Origin: Oscillospiraceae bacterium
Lineage (GTDB): Bacteria; Bacillota; Clostridia; Oscillospirales; Oscillospiraceae
NCBI GenBank assembly: GCA_017448455.1
Contig: JAFSLL010000132.1
Coordinates: 1-64,000, forward strand
DNA length: 64,000 nucleotides
Direction: 5' to 3'
Shown here in pieces: positions 53,590 to 63,717 of this stretch; within the stretch, counting starts at the first letter, position 1, and every line of letters begins with the position of its first letter. The translations under genes were made by a program, and so were the position numbers. The notes under the pieces were generated by a model, which saw only the letters and a list, made by a program, of their open reading frames with translations, searched no databases and was not told where the DNA came from.

Positions 53590-54984
53590 TCAGAAGCGGA
53601 AGTAGATAAAGGGGTTGTAGCTGGAGCTCAGAAGCCAGATGACGCAGAGAATGAGAAGGAGAACGCTGAGGCCGCAGCGCAGCGCGGTCGGGAAGGAGTC
53701 GCTCCGGTCCGTCAGCTTTTTCGGGAGCGGGAACATCAGGAGCAGACCGATCGGAACATACAGAATTTTGTTAAACAGATCCGGGGAATCCGCGAGGATC
53801 ATGGACCAGTTGGACGGGCTGAAGCGGAACATGCGCACCAGAACATCGAGCAGGACGGAGAAATCGGTGAGGTTGAAGAGCACCCAGCCGAGGCTGATGA
53901 TCAGGAAGGTGTACAGCCAGCGCAGAACTACAGGGAGCTTTTCCAGCGCCTTGCCCCAGATCAGTTTTTCCAGGATCAGCAGAATCCCGTAGTAGAGACC
54001 CCAGAGCACAAAGTTCCAGCTGGCGCCGTGCCAGAGCCCAGTGAGACTCCAGACGATCATCAGGTTCCGAATCCAGCGCAGCCGGGAGACCCGGTTGCCG
54101 CCGAGCGGGATGTAGACGTAGTCCCGAAACCAGCCGGAGAGGGAGATGTGCCAGCGGCGCCAGAACTCGGTAACGGAAAGGGCGGCATAGGGGTGGCGGA
54201 AGTTCTCCGGGAAGTGGAAGCCGAACATCTGTCCGAGCCCGATGGCCATGTCGCTGTATCCGGAAAAGTCGTAGTAGATCTGCAGGGTGTAGGCGAGCAT
54301 CGCCAGCCAAAGCGCGGCGCTTCCGTAAACGGAAGGATCGCCCCCGGCGTAGAGCGATTCCGCGATCCAGGCGACGCTGTTGGCAAGCAGAACCTTTTTC
54401 GCGAGGCCGATGACAAAGCGCTGAAATCCGGCGGCGAGATCCTCCAGGGATTCCTGCCGGCAGACCAGTTCCTCCTCTACGGTCTGATAGCGCACAATCG
54501 GACCGGCGATCAGCTGCGGGAAGAAGCTGACATAGAGGAGCAGCCGCAGGGGGTTCTTCTGGAGGCGGATCTTTCCCCGGTAGAGATCAATCACGTAGGA
54601 GAGAATCTGGAAGGTGAAGAAGCTGATTCCGAGCGGGAGCGGCAGTGTCTTTACCGCCACGGGCAGCCCGAAAAGCTTCGCGAGATTCTCGGCGGCGAAA
54701 CCGAGATATTTAAAGAGAAAGAGGTTTCCCAGCAGCAGAACCAGCGAGAGGACGAGAAAGCATTTTTTTTGTTTCGGGAAGAAGGACATCACCATCCCGC
54801 CGAGCCAGCCGATCAGGGCGGCGGCAAGTAGGACCGGCAGGAAGCGCGGCTCACCCCAGGAATAGAACAGCAGGGATGCGGCAAGCAGAACGCCGTTTCT
54901 CCAGCGGCGGAAGCGAAGGGGATAATAGAGCAGCAGAACGACCGGCAGGAAGAAAAAGAGAAAACTCAGACTGCTGAATAACAT
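53590..54984 (-). CDS. MBOAT O-acyltransferase, AlgI/PatA-like
   Basis: 464 residues from ATG 54984 (ribosome site GGAGG in the end of the previous gene, 4 bases apart). About ten membrane spans. MBOAT motifs: YDFSGYSDMAIGLG, TEFWRRWHISLSGWFRDYVYIPLGGNR with a first His, and SLTGLWHGASWNFVLWG with the second, probably catalytic, His. Such proteins move acetyl groups across the membrane to modify surface polysaccharides or teichoic acids. Paired with the DHHW protein upstream. Confidence 0.92.
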   Translation of the reverse strand: MLFSSLSFLFFFLPVVLLLYYPLRFRRWRNGVLLAASLLFYSWGEPRFLPVLLAAALIGWLGGMVMSFFPKQKKCFLVLSLVLLLGNLFLFKYLGFAAENLAKLFGLPVAVKTLPLPLGISFFTFQILSYVIDLYRGKIRLQKNPLRLLLYVSFFPQLIAGPIVRYQTVEEELVCRQESLEDLAAGFQRFVIGLAKKVLLANSVAWIAESLYAGGDPSVYGSAALWLAMLAYTLQIYYDFSGYSDMAIGLGQMFGFHFPENFRHPYAALSVTEFWRRWHISLSGWFRDYVYIPLGGNRVSRLRWIRNLMIVWSLTGLWHGASWNFVLWGLYYGILLILEKLIWGKALEKLPVVLRWLYTFLIISLGWVLFNLTDFSVLLDVLVRMFRFSPSNWSMILADSPDLFNKILYVPIGLLLMFPLPKKLTDRSDSFPTALRCGLSVLLLILCVIWLLSSSYNPFIYFRF

Positions 54985-54988
54985 GCCG

Positions 54989-56122
54989 TCAGCCCTCCAC
55001 CAGAAAATCACCGCAGAACAGCACCTGACTGGCGATGATCAGAACGCGGTCGATGTCGTGTTCGCGGGCAAAGTCACCGATGCAGAAGGACTGACTTTCC
55101 GGCATGCGCATATCCACACTGTAAGTCCGGTTGTAATGGGAGGCGAGCAGCTTTAAAACGGCATTGTCGAAGGAATCGCCCAGAATCAGGATGTTCTCCC
55201 GCTCCGGCCGACGGGTGTCAAAGCTTACCAGGCCTTCGTCCCCGCCGTAGAAATACGCGTAGCTGAAGCTGCCCTCGTCCGGGAGGGCGAGCACCTCCGC
55301 TTCGTGACCGTATTCCACGCCGAGGTCGGGATAAGTGAATTCATAGACCGCGGGGTATTCCCGCATCTCCGTGAGGCCGGCGGAGGTCGCCTTGCTCCCA
55401 GTCAGCGTCCGGGAAAGCGCGACTTCCCGCAGCGGTGTGAGGCAGGGCTCGTCAATGCCCAAAAGATCATGAATCAGCCGGTAGCCGTGGTAGGAGCCGC
55501 TGTAATTCCAGTGGTGGTCGGTCCGGTAGAACTGCGTGGCGTAGTCCTCGTAGCTTTCGATGGGAAACCAGGCCGTTCGCTCTTCCGGGATCTGCAGCGC
55601 GGCGCAGGCCTCTTCCCGTACGGGGATACGGACGCCGGTTTTGAAGTCAAGCACCGCGTCGCTCTCTACAAAGAAGAAGTAGAAGGGGAGATCGGGGTTG
55701 GCGGCAATGGACCGGTTGAGCGCTTCGACCGTCTGATCAAACGTGATCTGAAAGGCTTCACGGTCAAAAGGCTGCCAGAGCAGGCGTCCGTCATGAAGAT
55801 AGACGCCGTTGTAGCGGTAGAAGTAATCCGGATGTTTCGCCGATTCCCGGTCAAGCATCCGAAGGAGCCGGGCAGAGCTGAAGTCGTTGAACCATTTTTT
55901 CATCCGCTGCGCGCCGAAAATCTGATCGGAGAGCGCGGCTTCCACACCGTCCTGGAAGGAACCGTCCAGATACCCTTCCACAGAGAGTGCCGGCATCCTG
56001 TTCGCATAGCGGTTTTCGTAATAGTTGATGTCATTGGGGGAGCGCAGCAGCTGCACCGCGCCGAACAGCAGAAACAGCCAGACAAAGCCGACAAAGACGG
56101 TCTTCAGGATCCGGCTGATCAT
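54989..56122 (-). CDS. DHHW-family (AlgJ/AlgX-like) acetylation partner
   Basis: 377 residues from ATG 56122, overlapping the tadA stop (ATGA); upstream codons are inside tadA. An N-terminal membrane span, then an SGNH/DHHW hydrolase domain: TDHHWNYSG and ILILGDSFDNAVLK. DHHW proteins work with MBOAT proteins in O-acetylation of exopolysaccharides. Their genes form a clear pair here. Confidence 0.85.
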   Translation of the reverse strand: MISRILKTVFVGFVWLFLLFGAVQLLRSPNDINYYENRYANRMPALSVEGYLDGSFQDGVEAALSDQIFGAQRMKKWFNDFSSARLLRMLDRESAKHPDYFYRYNGVYLHDGRLLWQPFDREAFQITFDQTVEALNRSIAANPDLPFYFFFVESDAVLDFKTGVRIPVREEACAALQIPEERTAWFPIESYEDYATQFYRTDHHWNYSGSYHGYRLIHDLLGIDEPCLTPLREVALSRTLTGSKATSAGLTEMREYPAVYEFTYPDLGVEYGHEAEVLALPDEGSFSYAYFYGGDEGLVSFDTRRPERENILILGDSFDNAVLKLLASHYNRTYSVDMRMPESQSFCIGDFAREHDIDRVLIIASQVLFCGDFLVEG

Positions 56123-56586
56123 GGCGCGGCCTCGCTTTCCGTCCGGCGCTCCTGAAAAAAGCACCGTAGAAGCGCCCTGCTCTCCTCGGCGCGGACCCCG
56201 GCATAGACCGCGGGGCGGTGGCCGAAGTTTTCGGAGAAGAGATCCAGCACGCTCCCGCAGGAACCGGAATTTTCTTCGCGGGCACCGAACACGACACGGG
56301 GAATGCGGGCATTGATGATCGCCCCGGCGCACATGGGGCAGGGCTCCAGCGTGACATAGAGGCTGCAGCCGTCCAGACGCCAGTCTCCCACCAAAGCGCA
56401 GGCCTCGCGGATCGCTTCCATCTCGGCGTGGGCGGTCGCGTCGCGGCCCTCTTCACGCCGGTTTCTGCCGCGGCCGATAATCCGGCCCCGCGCGTCGGTG
56501 ATCACACAGCCGACCGGGACTTCCCCGTGTTCGGACGCCGTCTCCGCGAGACAGAGCGCTTCCGCCATGTATTCGGTATCCGTCAT
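56119..56586 (-). CDS. tadA: tRNA-specific adenosine deaminase
   Basis: 155 residues from ATG 56586; the frame extends to 56616 but that start lies in the hairpin, whereas GGTGGTGAAG precedes 56586. Converts A34 to inosine in tRNA-Arg. Zinc and catalytic motifs TAHAEMEAI and LEPCPMCAGA. Lies downstream of pta; its position ahead of two acetylation genes is probably incidental. Confidence 0.93.
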   Translation of the reverse strand: MTDTEYMAEALCLAETASEHGEVPVGCVITDARGRIIGRGRNRREEGRDATAHAEMEAIREACALVGDWRLDGCSLYVTLEPCPMCAGAIINARIPRVVFGAREENSGSCGSVLDLFSENFGHRPAVYAGVRAEESRALLRCFFQERRTESEAAP

Positions 56587-56608
56587 TGTCTTCACCACCA
56601 TAGAAAGC

Positions 56609-56636
56609 GCATCCACCCGACTGTGCGGGTGGATGC
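56609..56636 (-). terminator. hairpin between pta and tadA
   Basis: A perfect 11-bp stem (GCATCCACCCG) with a 6-base loop. No T-tract on the minus strand. Confidence 0.55.
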
Positions 56637-56668
56637 CCTGTTGTTTCCGAAAAAATTCCGATGCCGAA

Positions 56669-57667
56669 TCAGGCGAGCGCCGCCGTGATGATGGACATCT
56701 GATAGACTTCCTCCGCGTCGCAGCCGCGGGAGAGATCGTTGATCGGCGCGTTCAGACCCTGCAGGATCGGGCCGTAGGCAGCAAAACCGCCGAGCCGCTG
56801 TGCGATCTTATAGCCGATGTTGCCGGACTGAATCTCCGGGAAAATGAAGGTGTTGGCATAGCCAGCGACCGGGGAGCCGGGGAACTTCAGCTGGCCGACG
56901 ACCGGGGAGACGGCCGCGTCAAACTGCATTTCACCGTCGATGGCGACATCGGGGGCCTTCTCTTTGGCGATGGCCGTTGCGTTGCGGACCAGATCCACAT
57001 TCGCGCCCTTGCCGGAACCCTTGGTGGAATAGGACAGCATCGCGACCTTCGGATCCATGCCGAAGACCTTCGCGGTCTTCGCGGTCTCTACTGCGACTTC
57101 CGCAAGCTGGGCAGCGGCAGAGAGGACGACGTTGCCCTCCTTGTCGAGTTTGTCCTGATAATCGATGTTGATGGCGCAGTCACCCATGGCGATCATCTCG
57201 TCACCGCGGACCAGAATAAAGCAGGAGCTCACAAGGTTGGCACCCTTCTTGGTCTTGACCAGCTGCAGGGCCGGACGGACCGTATCCGCGGTGGAGTAGG
57301 TCGCACCGCCGAGCAGCGCGTCCGCGACGCCCATCTTGACGAGCATGGTGCCGAAGTAGTTGCCCTTGCTGAGAGCGGCGCGGCAGTCTTCAGCGGTCAT
57401 CTTGCCCTTGCGCAGCTCCACCATCTTCTCGACCATCTCATCCATGCCCTCGTAGGTGGCAGGATCCAGAATCTCAAGACCCTCAATGTCAAATCCGCCC
57501 TTTTCGGCAGCGGCCTTGACAACTTCCACATTGCCGACCAGGATCGGCGTGAGGAAGCCGCCCTTCTTCAGGCGGGCAGCGGACTCCAGAATACGGGCAT
57601 CATGGCCTTCGGTATAGACAATCTTCCGGGGATTGGCTTTCAGAACTTCAATCAGATTTTCAAACAT
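56669..57667 (-). CDS. pta: phosphate acetyltransferase
   Basis: 332 residues from ATG 57667 (GGAGGAAC before it). Converts acetyl-CoA and phosphate to acetyl phosphate. Family motifs: KIVYTEGHDARILESA, GGATYSTADTVRPALQ, VAMLSYSTKGSGKG and GILQGLNAPINDLSRG-like near the end. The short form without an N-terminal extension. Would use acetyl-CoA produced by the aco complex; no ackA is in the window. Confidence 0.95.
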   Translation of the reverse strand: MFENLIEVLKANPRKIVYTEGHDARILESAARLKKGGFLTPILVGNVEVVKAAAEKGGFDIEGLEILDPATYEGMDEMVEKMVELRKGKMTAEDCRAALSKGNYFGTMLVKMGVADALLGGATYSTADTVRPALQLVKTKKGANLVSSCFILVRGDEMIAMGDCAINIDYQDKLDKEGNVVLSAAAQLAEVAVETAKTAKVFGMDPKVAMLSYSTKGSGKGANVDLVRNATAIAKEKAPDVAIDGEMQFDAAVSPVVGQLKFPGSPVAGYANTFIFPEIQSGNIGYKIAQRLGGFAAYGPILQGLNAPINDLSRGCDAEEVYQMSIITAALA

Positions 57668-57759
57668 AGAACGTTCCTCCAACATTTGTTATATAATGAA
57701 CAAAAATACTCTACCACGCGGGGATGAGAATTTCAAGAGAAAGTGAGAAATAGTTTTTG

Positions 57760-57789
57760 TTTACAAGGCGGGTGTTGTTGCGGTATAAT
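57760..57789 (+). promoter_or_regulatory. sigma-A promoter of lepA
   Basis: TTTACA (57760-57765), 18 bases, TATAAT (57784-57789). Confidence 0.6.
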
Positions 57790-57790
57790 A

Positions 57791-57823
57791 TTATGGTTAT
57801 TGCTACATCATAATGGTTATTGC
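57791..57823 (+). repeat. direct repeat ATGGTTATTGC in lepA leader
   Basis: The 11-base unit ATGGTTATTGC occurs twice with a 20-base period, directly after the -10 element. A stem GGCGATC/GATCGCC (57830-57854) follows. The repeats suit a regulator or are chance; no match to a known operator recognised. Confidence 0.45.
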
Positions 57824-57895
57824 CAGATCGGCGATCCCTGTTCATAAGATCGCCTCATTCAGGAAAGCGATGCGGAAACGGATGCAGAGAGGATT

Positions 57896-59701
57896 ATGAC
57901 GGAACAGAGCAAAATTCGGAATTTTTCCATTATTGCCCATATTGACCACGGCAAGTCGACTCTGTCCGACCGGCTGATCGAGATGTGCGGAGCGGTGGAA
58001 GCGCGCGTGATGGAGGACCAGATTCTGGACAACATGGATCTGGAGAAGGAGCGCGGCATCACCATCAAAGCCCGTGCGGTCGGTCTGCAGTATCGGGCGC
58101 AGGACGGGGAGGATTATACCCTGAACCTGATCGACACACCGGGGCACGTGGACTTTAATTATGAGGTCAGCCGCTCCCTTGCCGCCTGTGAAGGCGCGGT
58201 GCTGATCGTGGACGCCTCCCAGGGCGTGGAGGCTCAGACGCTGTCCAACACCTATCTCGCGCTGGACAACAACCTGGAGATCCTCCCCGTGATCAACAAG
58301 ATTGATCTTCCGGCGGCGGACCCGCAGCGGGTGAAAAATGAGATCGAGGAGATCATCGGCATTCCCGCGCAGGATGCGCCGGAGATCAGTGCGAAGGCGG
58401 GCATCAACATTGAAGCCGTGCCGGAGGATATTGTCCGGAACATCCCTGCCCCGTCGGGGGATCCGAAGGCCCCGCTCAAGGCGCTGATTTTTGACAGCCA
58501 GTATGACAATTACCGGGGTGTCATTGTCTTTATGCGGGTGATGGACGGGCAGATTGCCAAAGACACGGAAGTGCTGCTCATGTCCACCGGTGCCCGCTAC
58601 AAGGTGCTCGAGGTCGGCTATCTGCGGCCGACTGCGCTGGAGCCCTGCGAGCGCCTCTCCGCCGGAGATGTCGGTTATTTTACCGCCAGCATTAAGAATG
58701 TGGCGGATACCCGGGTCGGCGATACCGTCACCGAAGCTGTGCACCCTGCGGCCGAGGCGCTGCCGGGGTACCGGCCTGCGCGGCCGATGGTATACTGCGG
58801 CATCTACACCGAGGACGGATCCAAATATCCCGACCTGCGCGACGCGCTGGAGAAGCTGAAGCTGAACGACGCCTCTCTCTCCTATGAGCCGGAGAGTTCC
58901 GTGGCGCTGGGTTTCGGTTTCCGCTGCGGCTTTTTGGGAATGTTGCACATGGAGATTATCCAGGAGCGGCTGGAACGGGAGTTTAACCTGGAGCTGGTCA
59001 CCACGCTTCCCTCCGTCATTTACAAGGTAGAAAAGACGGACGGTACCACGGTTATGGTGGACAACCCGCACAATTACCCGGACACGGTTACGATTGCCGA
59101 GGCGTACGAGCCCTATGTGAAGGTCTCGATCATCACGCCGAATGAGTTCGTCGGCAACATCATGCCGCTCTGCCAGGACCGCCGAGGGGAATATAAAAAC
59201 ATGCAGTACCTGGATACCCGTCTGGTGGAACTGCATTATGAGATGCCGCTCAACGAGATTATCTATGATTTCTTCGATACGCTGAAGGCGCGGACAAAAG
59301 GTTACGCTTCGCTGGATTATGAGTTTTCCTCGTATAAGAAGAGTGATCTGGTCAAGGTGGACATGCTGCTCAACGGCGATCAGGTGGACGCGCTCAGCTT
59401 TATCGCGCATCGGGACAAAGCCTACCCCCGCGCGAGAAAGCTTGCGGAGAAGCTGAAGGAGAACATTCCCCGGCAGCTCTTTGAGGTGCCGATCCAGGCA
59501 GCGATCGGCGGGAAGATCATCGCGCGGGAGACGGTCAAGGCCATGCGCAAGGATGTCCTGGCAAAATGCTACGGCGGTGACATTACCCGCAAGAAGAAAC
59601 TGCTGGAGAAGCAGAAGGAAGGCAAGAAAAAGATGCGTCAGCTGGGAACCGTCCAGATTCCGACGGAAGCGTTTCTGGCGGTGCTCAAGCTGGATGAGTA
59701 G
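57896..59701 (+). CDS. lepA: elongation factor 4 (LepA)
   Basis: 601 residues. Ribosomal GTPase that back-translocates or rescues stalled elongation. G1 [10 protein letters not shown]3 DTPGHVDF, G4 NKIDLP; LepA-specific C-terminal region with [19 protein letters not shown] and [14 protein letters not shown]. The usual length. Preceded by AGAGAGG and followed after 10 bases by the next gene. Confidence 0.97.
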   Translation: MTEQSKIRNFSIIAHIDHGKSTLSDRLIEMCGAVEARVMEDQILDNMDLEKERGITIKARAVGLQYRAQDGEDYTLNLIDTPGHVDFNYEVSRSLAACEGAVLIVDASQGVEAQTLSNTYLALDNNLEILPVINKIDLPAADPQRVKNEIEEIIGIPAQDAPEISAKAGINIEAVPEDIVRNIPAPSGDPKAPLKALIFDSQYDNYRGVIVFMRVMDGQIAKDTEVLLMSTGARYKVLEVGYLRPTALEPCERLSAGDVGYFTASIKNVADTRVGDTVTEAVHPAAEALPGYRPARPMVYCGIYTEDGSKYPDLRDALEKLKLNDASLSYEPESSVALGFGFRCGFLGMLHMEIIQERLEREFNLELVTTLPSVIYKVEKTDGTTVMVDNPHNYPDTVTIAEAYEPYVKVSIITPNEFVGNIMPLCQDRRGEYKNMQYLDTRLVELHYEMPLNEIIYDFFDTLKARTKGYASLDYEFSSYKKSDLVKVDMLLNGDQVDALSFIAHRDKAYPRARKLAEKLKENIPRQLFEVPIQAAIGGKIIARETVKAMRKDVLAKCYGGDITRKKKLLEKQKEGKKKMRQLGTVQIPTEAFLAVLKLDE

Positions 59702-59711
59702 GAGGAGCGGC

Positions 59712-60341
59712 ATGAGCGGAAGAATGCGAATATTCTGGCTGATTTTTGCGGTGCTGTTCGCCGCGCTTGCGGGAATCGGCTGCGTTTACGCGCAGCTTTT
59801 CGGAAGTGCGTATATTCAGCCGGGCGGAAGTCCGGCAGAAACAGTGACGCGGTTTTTTGACAGTGTGCAGAACGGCGATTATCCTGCTGCCTATTCCTGT
59901 CTGAGCGACTATACTTCGCTCGGCCTGGAGGAAGAGGCGGAATCGCCGGAGGCAGCCATGCTGCTGGACGCGCTTCACAGCAGTTACCGCTACACGCTCA
60001 AGGGTGACAGCCGGGTGAACGGTCTGGAAGCAACACAGAAGGTGACTTTCCGGTATCTGAACCTGAAACGGACCGAATCGGCAATCGCCGACAGAGTCAA
60101 CGGCGTCCTGGAAGAGATGATCGAGGGGATGCAGCGGACTGAGATTTATGATGAAAACGGCGGCTACCGACAGAGCCTGACCGACGCGGTCTATGCCGCT
60201 GCGCTTGAGCAGGTGCTGCAGAACCCGGATTCGCTCTGTGTGGAAACAGAGCTGGAGATCCCGCTGCGATACCTCAACGGAACATGGCTGATGAGTACGG
60301 ACCGCAGCCTGATGACAGCCCTGATGGGCGGCGCGGGCTGA
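59712..60341 (+). CDS. unknown exported protein
   Basis: 209 residues. N-terminal membrane span (IFWLIFAVLFAALAGIGC), then an exterior domain starting GSPAETVTRFFDSVQNGDYPAAYSCL, which resembles the NTF2-like/DUF4878 lumazine-binding-type family of secreted proteins. No catalytic motif recognised. In the lepA transcript, before a phosphodiester glycosidase gene. Confidence 0.6.
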   Translation: MSGRMRIFWLIFAVLFAALAGIGCVYAQLFGSAYIQPGGSPAETVTRFFDSVQNGDYPAAYSCLSDYTSLGLEEEAESPEAAMLLDALHSSYRYTLKGDSRVNGLEATQKVTFRYLNLKRTESAIADRVNGVLEEMIEGMQRTEIYDENGGYRQSLTDAVYAAALEQVLQNPDSLCVETELEIPLRYLNGTWLMSTDRSLMTALMGGAG

Positions 60342-60358
60342 AAGGAGGGGTGTAAGGC

Positions 60359-61903
60359 ATGAGAGAATATGATCTGGACGAAATCCTGGCAGAATATGCC
60401 GATTATACGGAAGAACCGGAAGAGGAAGCCGTTCCCGCCGCAGAGGATTTGACCGCGGAACCGGAGCCGGTTTCGGAAGAATCTGTTGAGACGGAACCGG
60501 AGGAAGTCCGGGAAGAGGCGGAAATGCTGCCCGACGCAGAGCCGGACCCCAGCCTGACGCAGGTGTTTACGCCCGACGACATCCGGAAGGCAAAAGCGGA
60601 CGCGGCAGAGTCTGCAGACGCCGAGCCCGGCACCGGGAAGAAGAAAGAAAAGAAGAAGGCTGCGGCGGCAGAAGATCCGGCGCCGAAGCCGGTGACCAAA
60701 AAGAAGAAAAAGAAGAAGGAAAGCTTCCTGAAGCGCCTTGGCTTTGGGATGCTGAGTCTCATCTTCGCTTTTGTCTCCCTGGTCACGCTCTGCTGGACGC
60801 TGGAGAATGTGCATCCGGACACGAAGAGCACAACCAGCACCATCCGGACGGCCGGAACGACAAATCTGGTATCCCGGCTGGACAGCAGTCTGAACAACTC
60901 CAAGGCTGAAGCGCTCAGTGACATCACCTTTATTCCCAAGCATTACAGCATTCCGGAAGGGGAGACGGTCGCGCCGAAGCCGCAGGAATCGAACTTCGGC
61001 AGTGTCAGTCCGGAGAACGCCGCGCAGGTGATGGATGTCATCCAGCAGGCGCGGGATTCCGGGCTGCTGGAAGGCCAGGAAGTGATTTTCAATCCGGAAC
61101 TGAACTTCCGGAAGGATACCAATATCCAGTATTACTGCGATGAAACCATCCTGACCATCGTCTGGAAGGAGATTATTGACGGGAATACCGTGACCTGCTG
61201 CGAGGTAAAGATTGCCGACGCCAGTCAGTTCCGAAGGAAGTTTGTGGATGACAGCTTCGGCTCTTCCAATAAGCTCTTTGCCACTTCGCTCGCCGCGAGC
61301 ACCAATGCGGTGGTCGCGATGAACGCCGACTTCTACATGTTCCGCGATTTCGGCATTGTGGTCTATGACAGGGAGCTCTATCGCTTCGGAGAGAACGTCT
61401 ATACCGGCAATTACATGAAGTATAACTGCACGGATACACTCTTCATCACAGACACGGGCGACTTCCTCTTCTGGCACCGCCTGCAGCAGGCGACGCCGGA
61501 TGAGATGCGTGCGCTGATTGCGGACAACAACATTCTCTTCTCGATCGCCTTCGGACCGATTCTGGTTGAGAACGGCGAACTGACGCCCTGCGACTGGTAT
61601 CCCGCCGGAGAGATTGACCGCGGTTATTCCCGCGCCGGCATCGGGCAGAAGGATCATCTCCACTACTTCTATATGTCCCTGAACCATTCTCCCGAGAAGG
61701 AAGCCCGCTGGACGGTCAACCAGTTCGGCGCGCGGATGTATGAGCGCGGCCTGCAGCAGGCCTACTGCCTGGACGGCGGCCAGACCAGCGAAATTGTCTG
61801 GCGCGGCGCACCGTTCAATTACATTGATTTCGGCGGAGAACGTGAAGTCAGTGACATCATCTACTTTGCCACTGCCGTTCCGAAATCGGAGGGAACACCA
61901 TGA
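60359..61903 (+). CDS. phosphodiester glycosidase (NAGPA-like) membrane protein
   Basis: 514 residues. A long acidic cytoplasmic N-terminus (about 1-110, Glu/Pro-rich) followed by KKKKKKKE, a membrane span (LSLIFAFVSLVTLCWTL-like) and an exterior NAGPA-type domain (NAVVAMNADFYMFRDFG, FSIAFGPILVENG, QAYCLDGGQTSEIVWRG). Second member of the family in the window (see 38507); this one has a much larger cytoplasmic head that may be regulatory. Overlaps the next gene (ATGA). Confidence 0.85.
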   Translation: MREYDLDEILAEYADYTEEPEEEAVPAAEDLTAEPEPVSEESVETEPEEVREEAEMLPDAEPDPSLTQVFTPDDIRKAKADAAESADAEPGTGKKKEKKKAAAAEDPAPKPVTKKKKKKKESFLKRLGFGMLSLIFAFVSLVTLCWTLENVHPDTKSTTSTIRTAGTTNLVSRLDSSLNNSKAEALSDITFIPKHYSIPEGETVAPKPQESNFGSVSPENAAQVMDVIQQARDSGLLEGQEVIFNPELNFRKDTNIQYYCDETILTIVWKEIIDGNTVTCCEVKIADASQFRRKFVDDSFGSSNKLFATSLAASTNAVVAMNADFYMFRDFGIVVYDRELYRFGENVYTGNYMKYNCTDTLFITDTGDFLFWHRLQQATPDEMRALIADNNILFSIAFGPILVENGELTPCDWYPAGEIDRGYSRAGIGQKDHLHYFYMSLNHSPEKEARWTVNQFGARMYERGLQQAYCLDGGQTSEIVWRGAPFNYIDFGGEREVSDIIYFATAVPKSEGTP

Positions 61904-62934
61904 ACGAGATTGCCGTTTTTACCGGAAATATCACGATTTACTGGAGCGCGGTCATCATCTGTCTTGGCTGCGCTGCCGGCCTCTGCCTGACACTGGCGCT
62001 TTACCCGATGGACCATCGGCACAACACGGCGGTCTGGGTCTTTTTCCCGATCGCGGTGGCTCTGAGTGTGTTCTTATCCAGAACCATCCACTGGTACAGC
62101 CACATGGAACAGTACGATTCCCTTGCCGCGGCGGTGACAGACTACAGCAGCGGCGGATACTGCATTCAGGGCATCATCCTTGGGACCCTGATCGCGGCAC
62201 TGCTTGTCCACGCGCTGCGGCTGGCACCGACAGCCGGAGAACTGCTGGATGCGGCAGCGCCGGGGGGCGCACTGGCCCTTGCGCTGATCCGCCTCAGTTC
62301 CCTCTTCAACACGAACTGCCGCGGCAGAATCGTCATTAACAACGCGGCGTTTCAGCATCTGCCCTGGGCGGTTTCCTGGACAGACGCCGCCGGGAATGTG
62401 GAGTTCCGTCTGGCGACCTTTTTCCTGGAGTTCCTGGCACTGCTCCTGATTACGGTGATTCTGTGCGCGTTCTTTTTCCGGCATCGCTCGGAGACGCTCT
62501 GGGAAGGATACCGGAATGAAGGCAATGTCGCCCGCCTGTTTGTGGTGCTGGTCGGGATTGTGGAAATCATTGCCGACTCCACTCGCTATGACTCCGCCCT
62601 GATGCACTTCTTCCTGCTGAAGAAGCTGAATCCCTATGCCTGCTTCATCTCGATCGCGCAGGTATTTTCCGCGGTCCTGATCCTGATTGTGTTTATCCGT
62701 TACATGCGTATCTCCGTCAAGGTCAACGGCTGGAGCTGGTACCATATTCTTGCCATCCTGGTCTTTGTCGGCAGTTTGGTCGGCATCGGCTTTTTCGGAG
62801 AATACCGCGTACAGCGTACGGCGAACTATGTGCTGTGCTATACCTGGCAGGGATCGTCATTGCTGGTCCTTGCAGCGGACGTGATCAGCATCTACGCGAC
62901 CTGTGTAGCCCGCGGCGACTATGAGGATGAGTAG
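61900..62934 (+). CDS. Lgt-like membrane protein with altered signature
   Basis: 344 residues, seven or so membrane spans. The order matches prolipoprotein diacylglyceryl transferase: SSGGYCIQGIILGTLIAAL (like the GG...GG.IGG region), ELLDAAAPGGALALALIRLSSLFN where Lgt has GR.GNF.N. The catalytic-type RxGN is replaced, keeping only the Arg and final Asn. Probably a paralogue with a different or lost activity; a true lgt is expected elsewhere. Confidence 0.6.
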   Translation: MNEIAVFTGNITIYWSAVIICLGCAAGLCLTLALYPMDHRHNTAVWVFFPIAVALSVFLSRTIHWYSHMEQYDSLAAAVTDYSSGGYCIQGIILGTLIAALLVHALRLAPTAGELLDAAAPGGALALALIRLSSLFNTNCRGRIVINNAAFQHLPWAVSWTDAAGNVEFRLATFFLEFLALLLITVILCAFFFRHRSETLWEGYRNEGNVARLFVVLVGIVEIIADSTRYDSALMHFFLLKKLNPYACFISIAQVFSAVLILIVFIRYMRISVKVNGWSWYHILAILVFVGSLVGIGFFGEYRVQRTANYVLCYTWQGSSLLVLAADVISIYATCVARGDYEDE

Positions 62935-63666
62935 TTGAAATCTCAGGTGACATTTCTGCGCAGGAAGCTGAGCCCCTATGTGCACGTTGCCGCGGCGGTC
63001 ATCCTGGTTTTTCTCCTTATTTTCGCGGGGATTCGGTTTCGCAGCTGGTACAGTCTGGGAGAAAACCGACGTCAGCTGACGCTGGTAAACGCCTGGAATC
63101 CGGTCTCCGAGACCGGCTATACACCCAAACTGGTTTCCGTAGAAGGTGGATTTCAGGCGGATCGCAGCTGCGCGGATGCGCTGACCAGAATGCTCAGCGA
63201 CTGCCGGGCTGCCGGAAACAAACCGCAGCTGGTGTCCGCCTATCGGAGCCTGGATGAGCAGCTGGTTCTCTATGACGGAGAAGTTCAGCGCAGAATCGAT
63301 GAAGGAAAAAGCCCGGAACTAGCAGAGCTTGCCGTTCGCCGGGAGATCGCCAAACCCGGCCGCAGCGAGCATGAGCTCGGCCTGGCATTTGACATTGTAG
63401 ACGCGGATCATCCGGAAGAGGACGCCTCTCAGGCGGAAACCCCGACCGGACGCTGGCTGGCGGAAAATGCCTGGCGATACGGGTTCATTCAGCGCTATCC
63501 GGAGAATACCGAGGGGATCACCGGCTACAGCTGGCATCCCTGGCATTACCGCTATGTCGGAGAGGATGCCGCGGGGAACATCGCATCGCTGAATATAACG
63601 CTTGAGGAATATATCAATCTGTTTTACGGGGATGAGGCGGCTGTCGTCTATGAGGACGCCGGCTGA
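62935..63666 (+). CDS. D-Ala-D-Ala carboxypeptidase, VanY/M15-like
   Basis: 243 residues starting at TTG 62935, directly after the Lgt-like stop. N-terminal membrane span (about 15-35), then an M15 peptidase domain with zinc ligands in SEHELGLAFDIVD and WHPWHYRYVG and the QLVSAYRSLDEQ segment. It trims peptidoglycan stem peptides outside the membrane. Completes a run of envelope genes after lepA. Confidence 0.88.
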   Translation: MKSQVTFLRRKLSPYVHVAAAVILVFLLIFAGIRFRSWYSLGENRRQLTLVNAWNPVSETGYTPKLVSVEGGFQADRSCADALTRMLSDCRAAGNKPQLVSAYRSLDEQLVLYDGEVQRRIDEGKSPELAELAVRREIAKPGRSEHELGLAFDIVDADHPEEDASQAETPTGRWLAENAWRYGFIQRYPENTEGITGYSWHPWHYRYVGEDAAGNIASLNITLEEYINLFYGDEAAVVYEDAG

Positions 63667-63717
63667 TCCGTCACGGAGAACGAAATAAAAAGCATATTTG
63701 GAAAGGAAGTATAAGCT

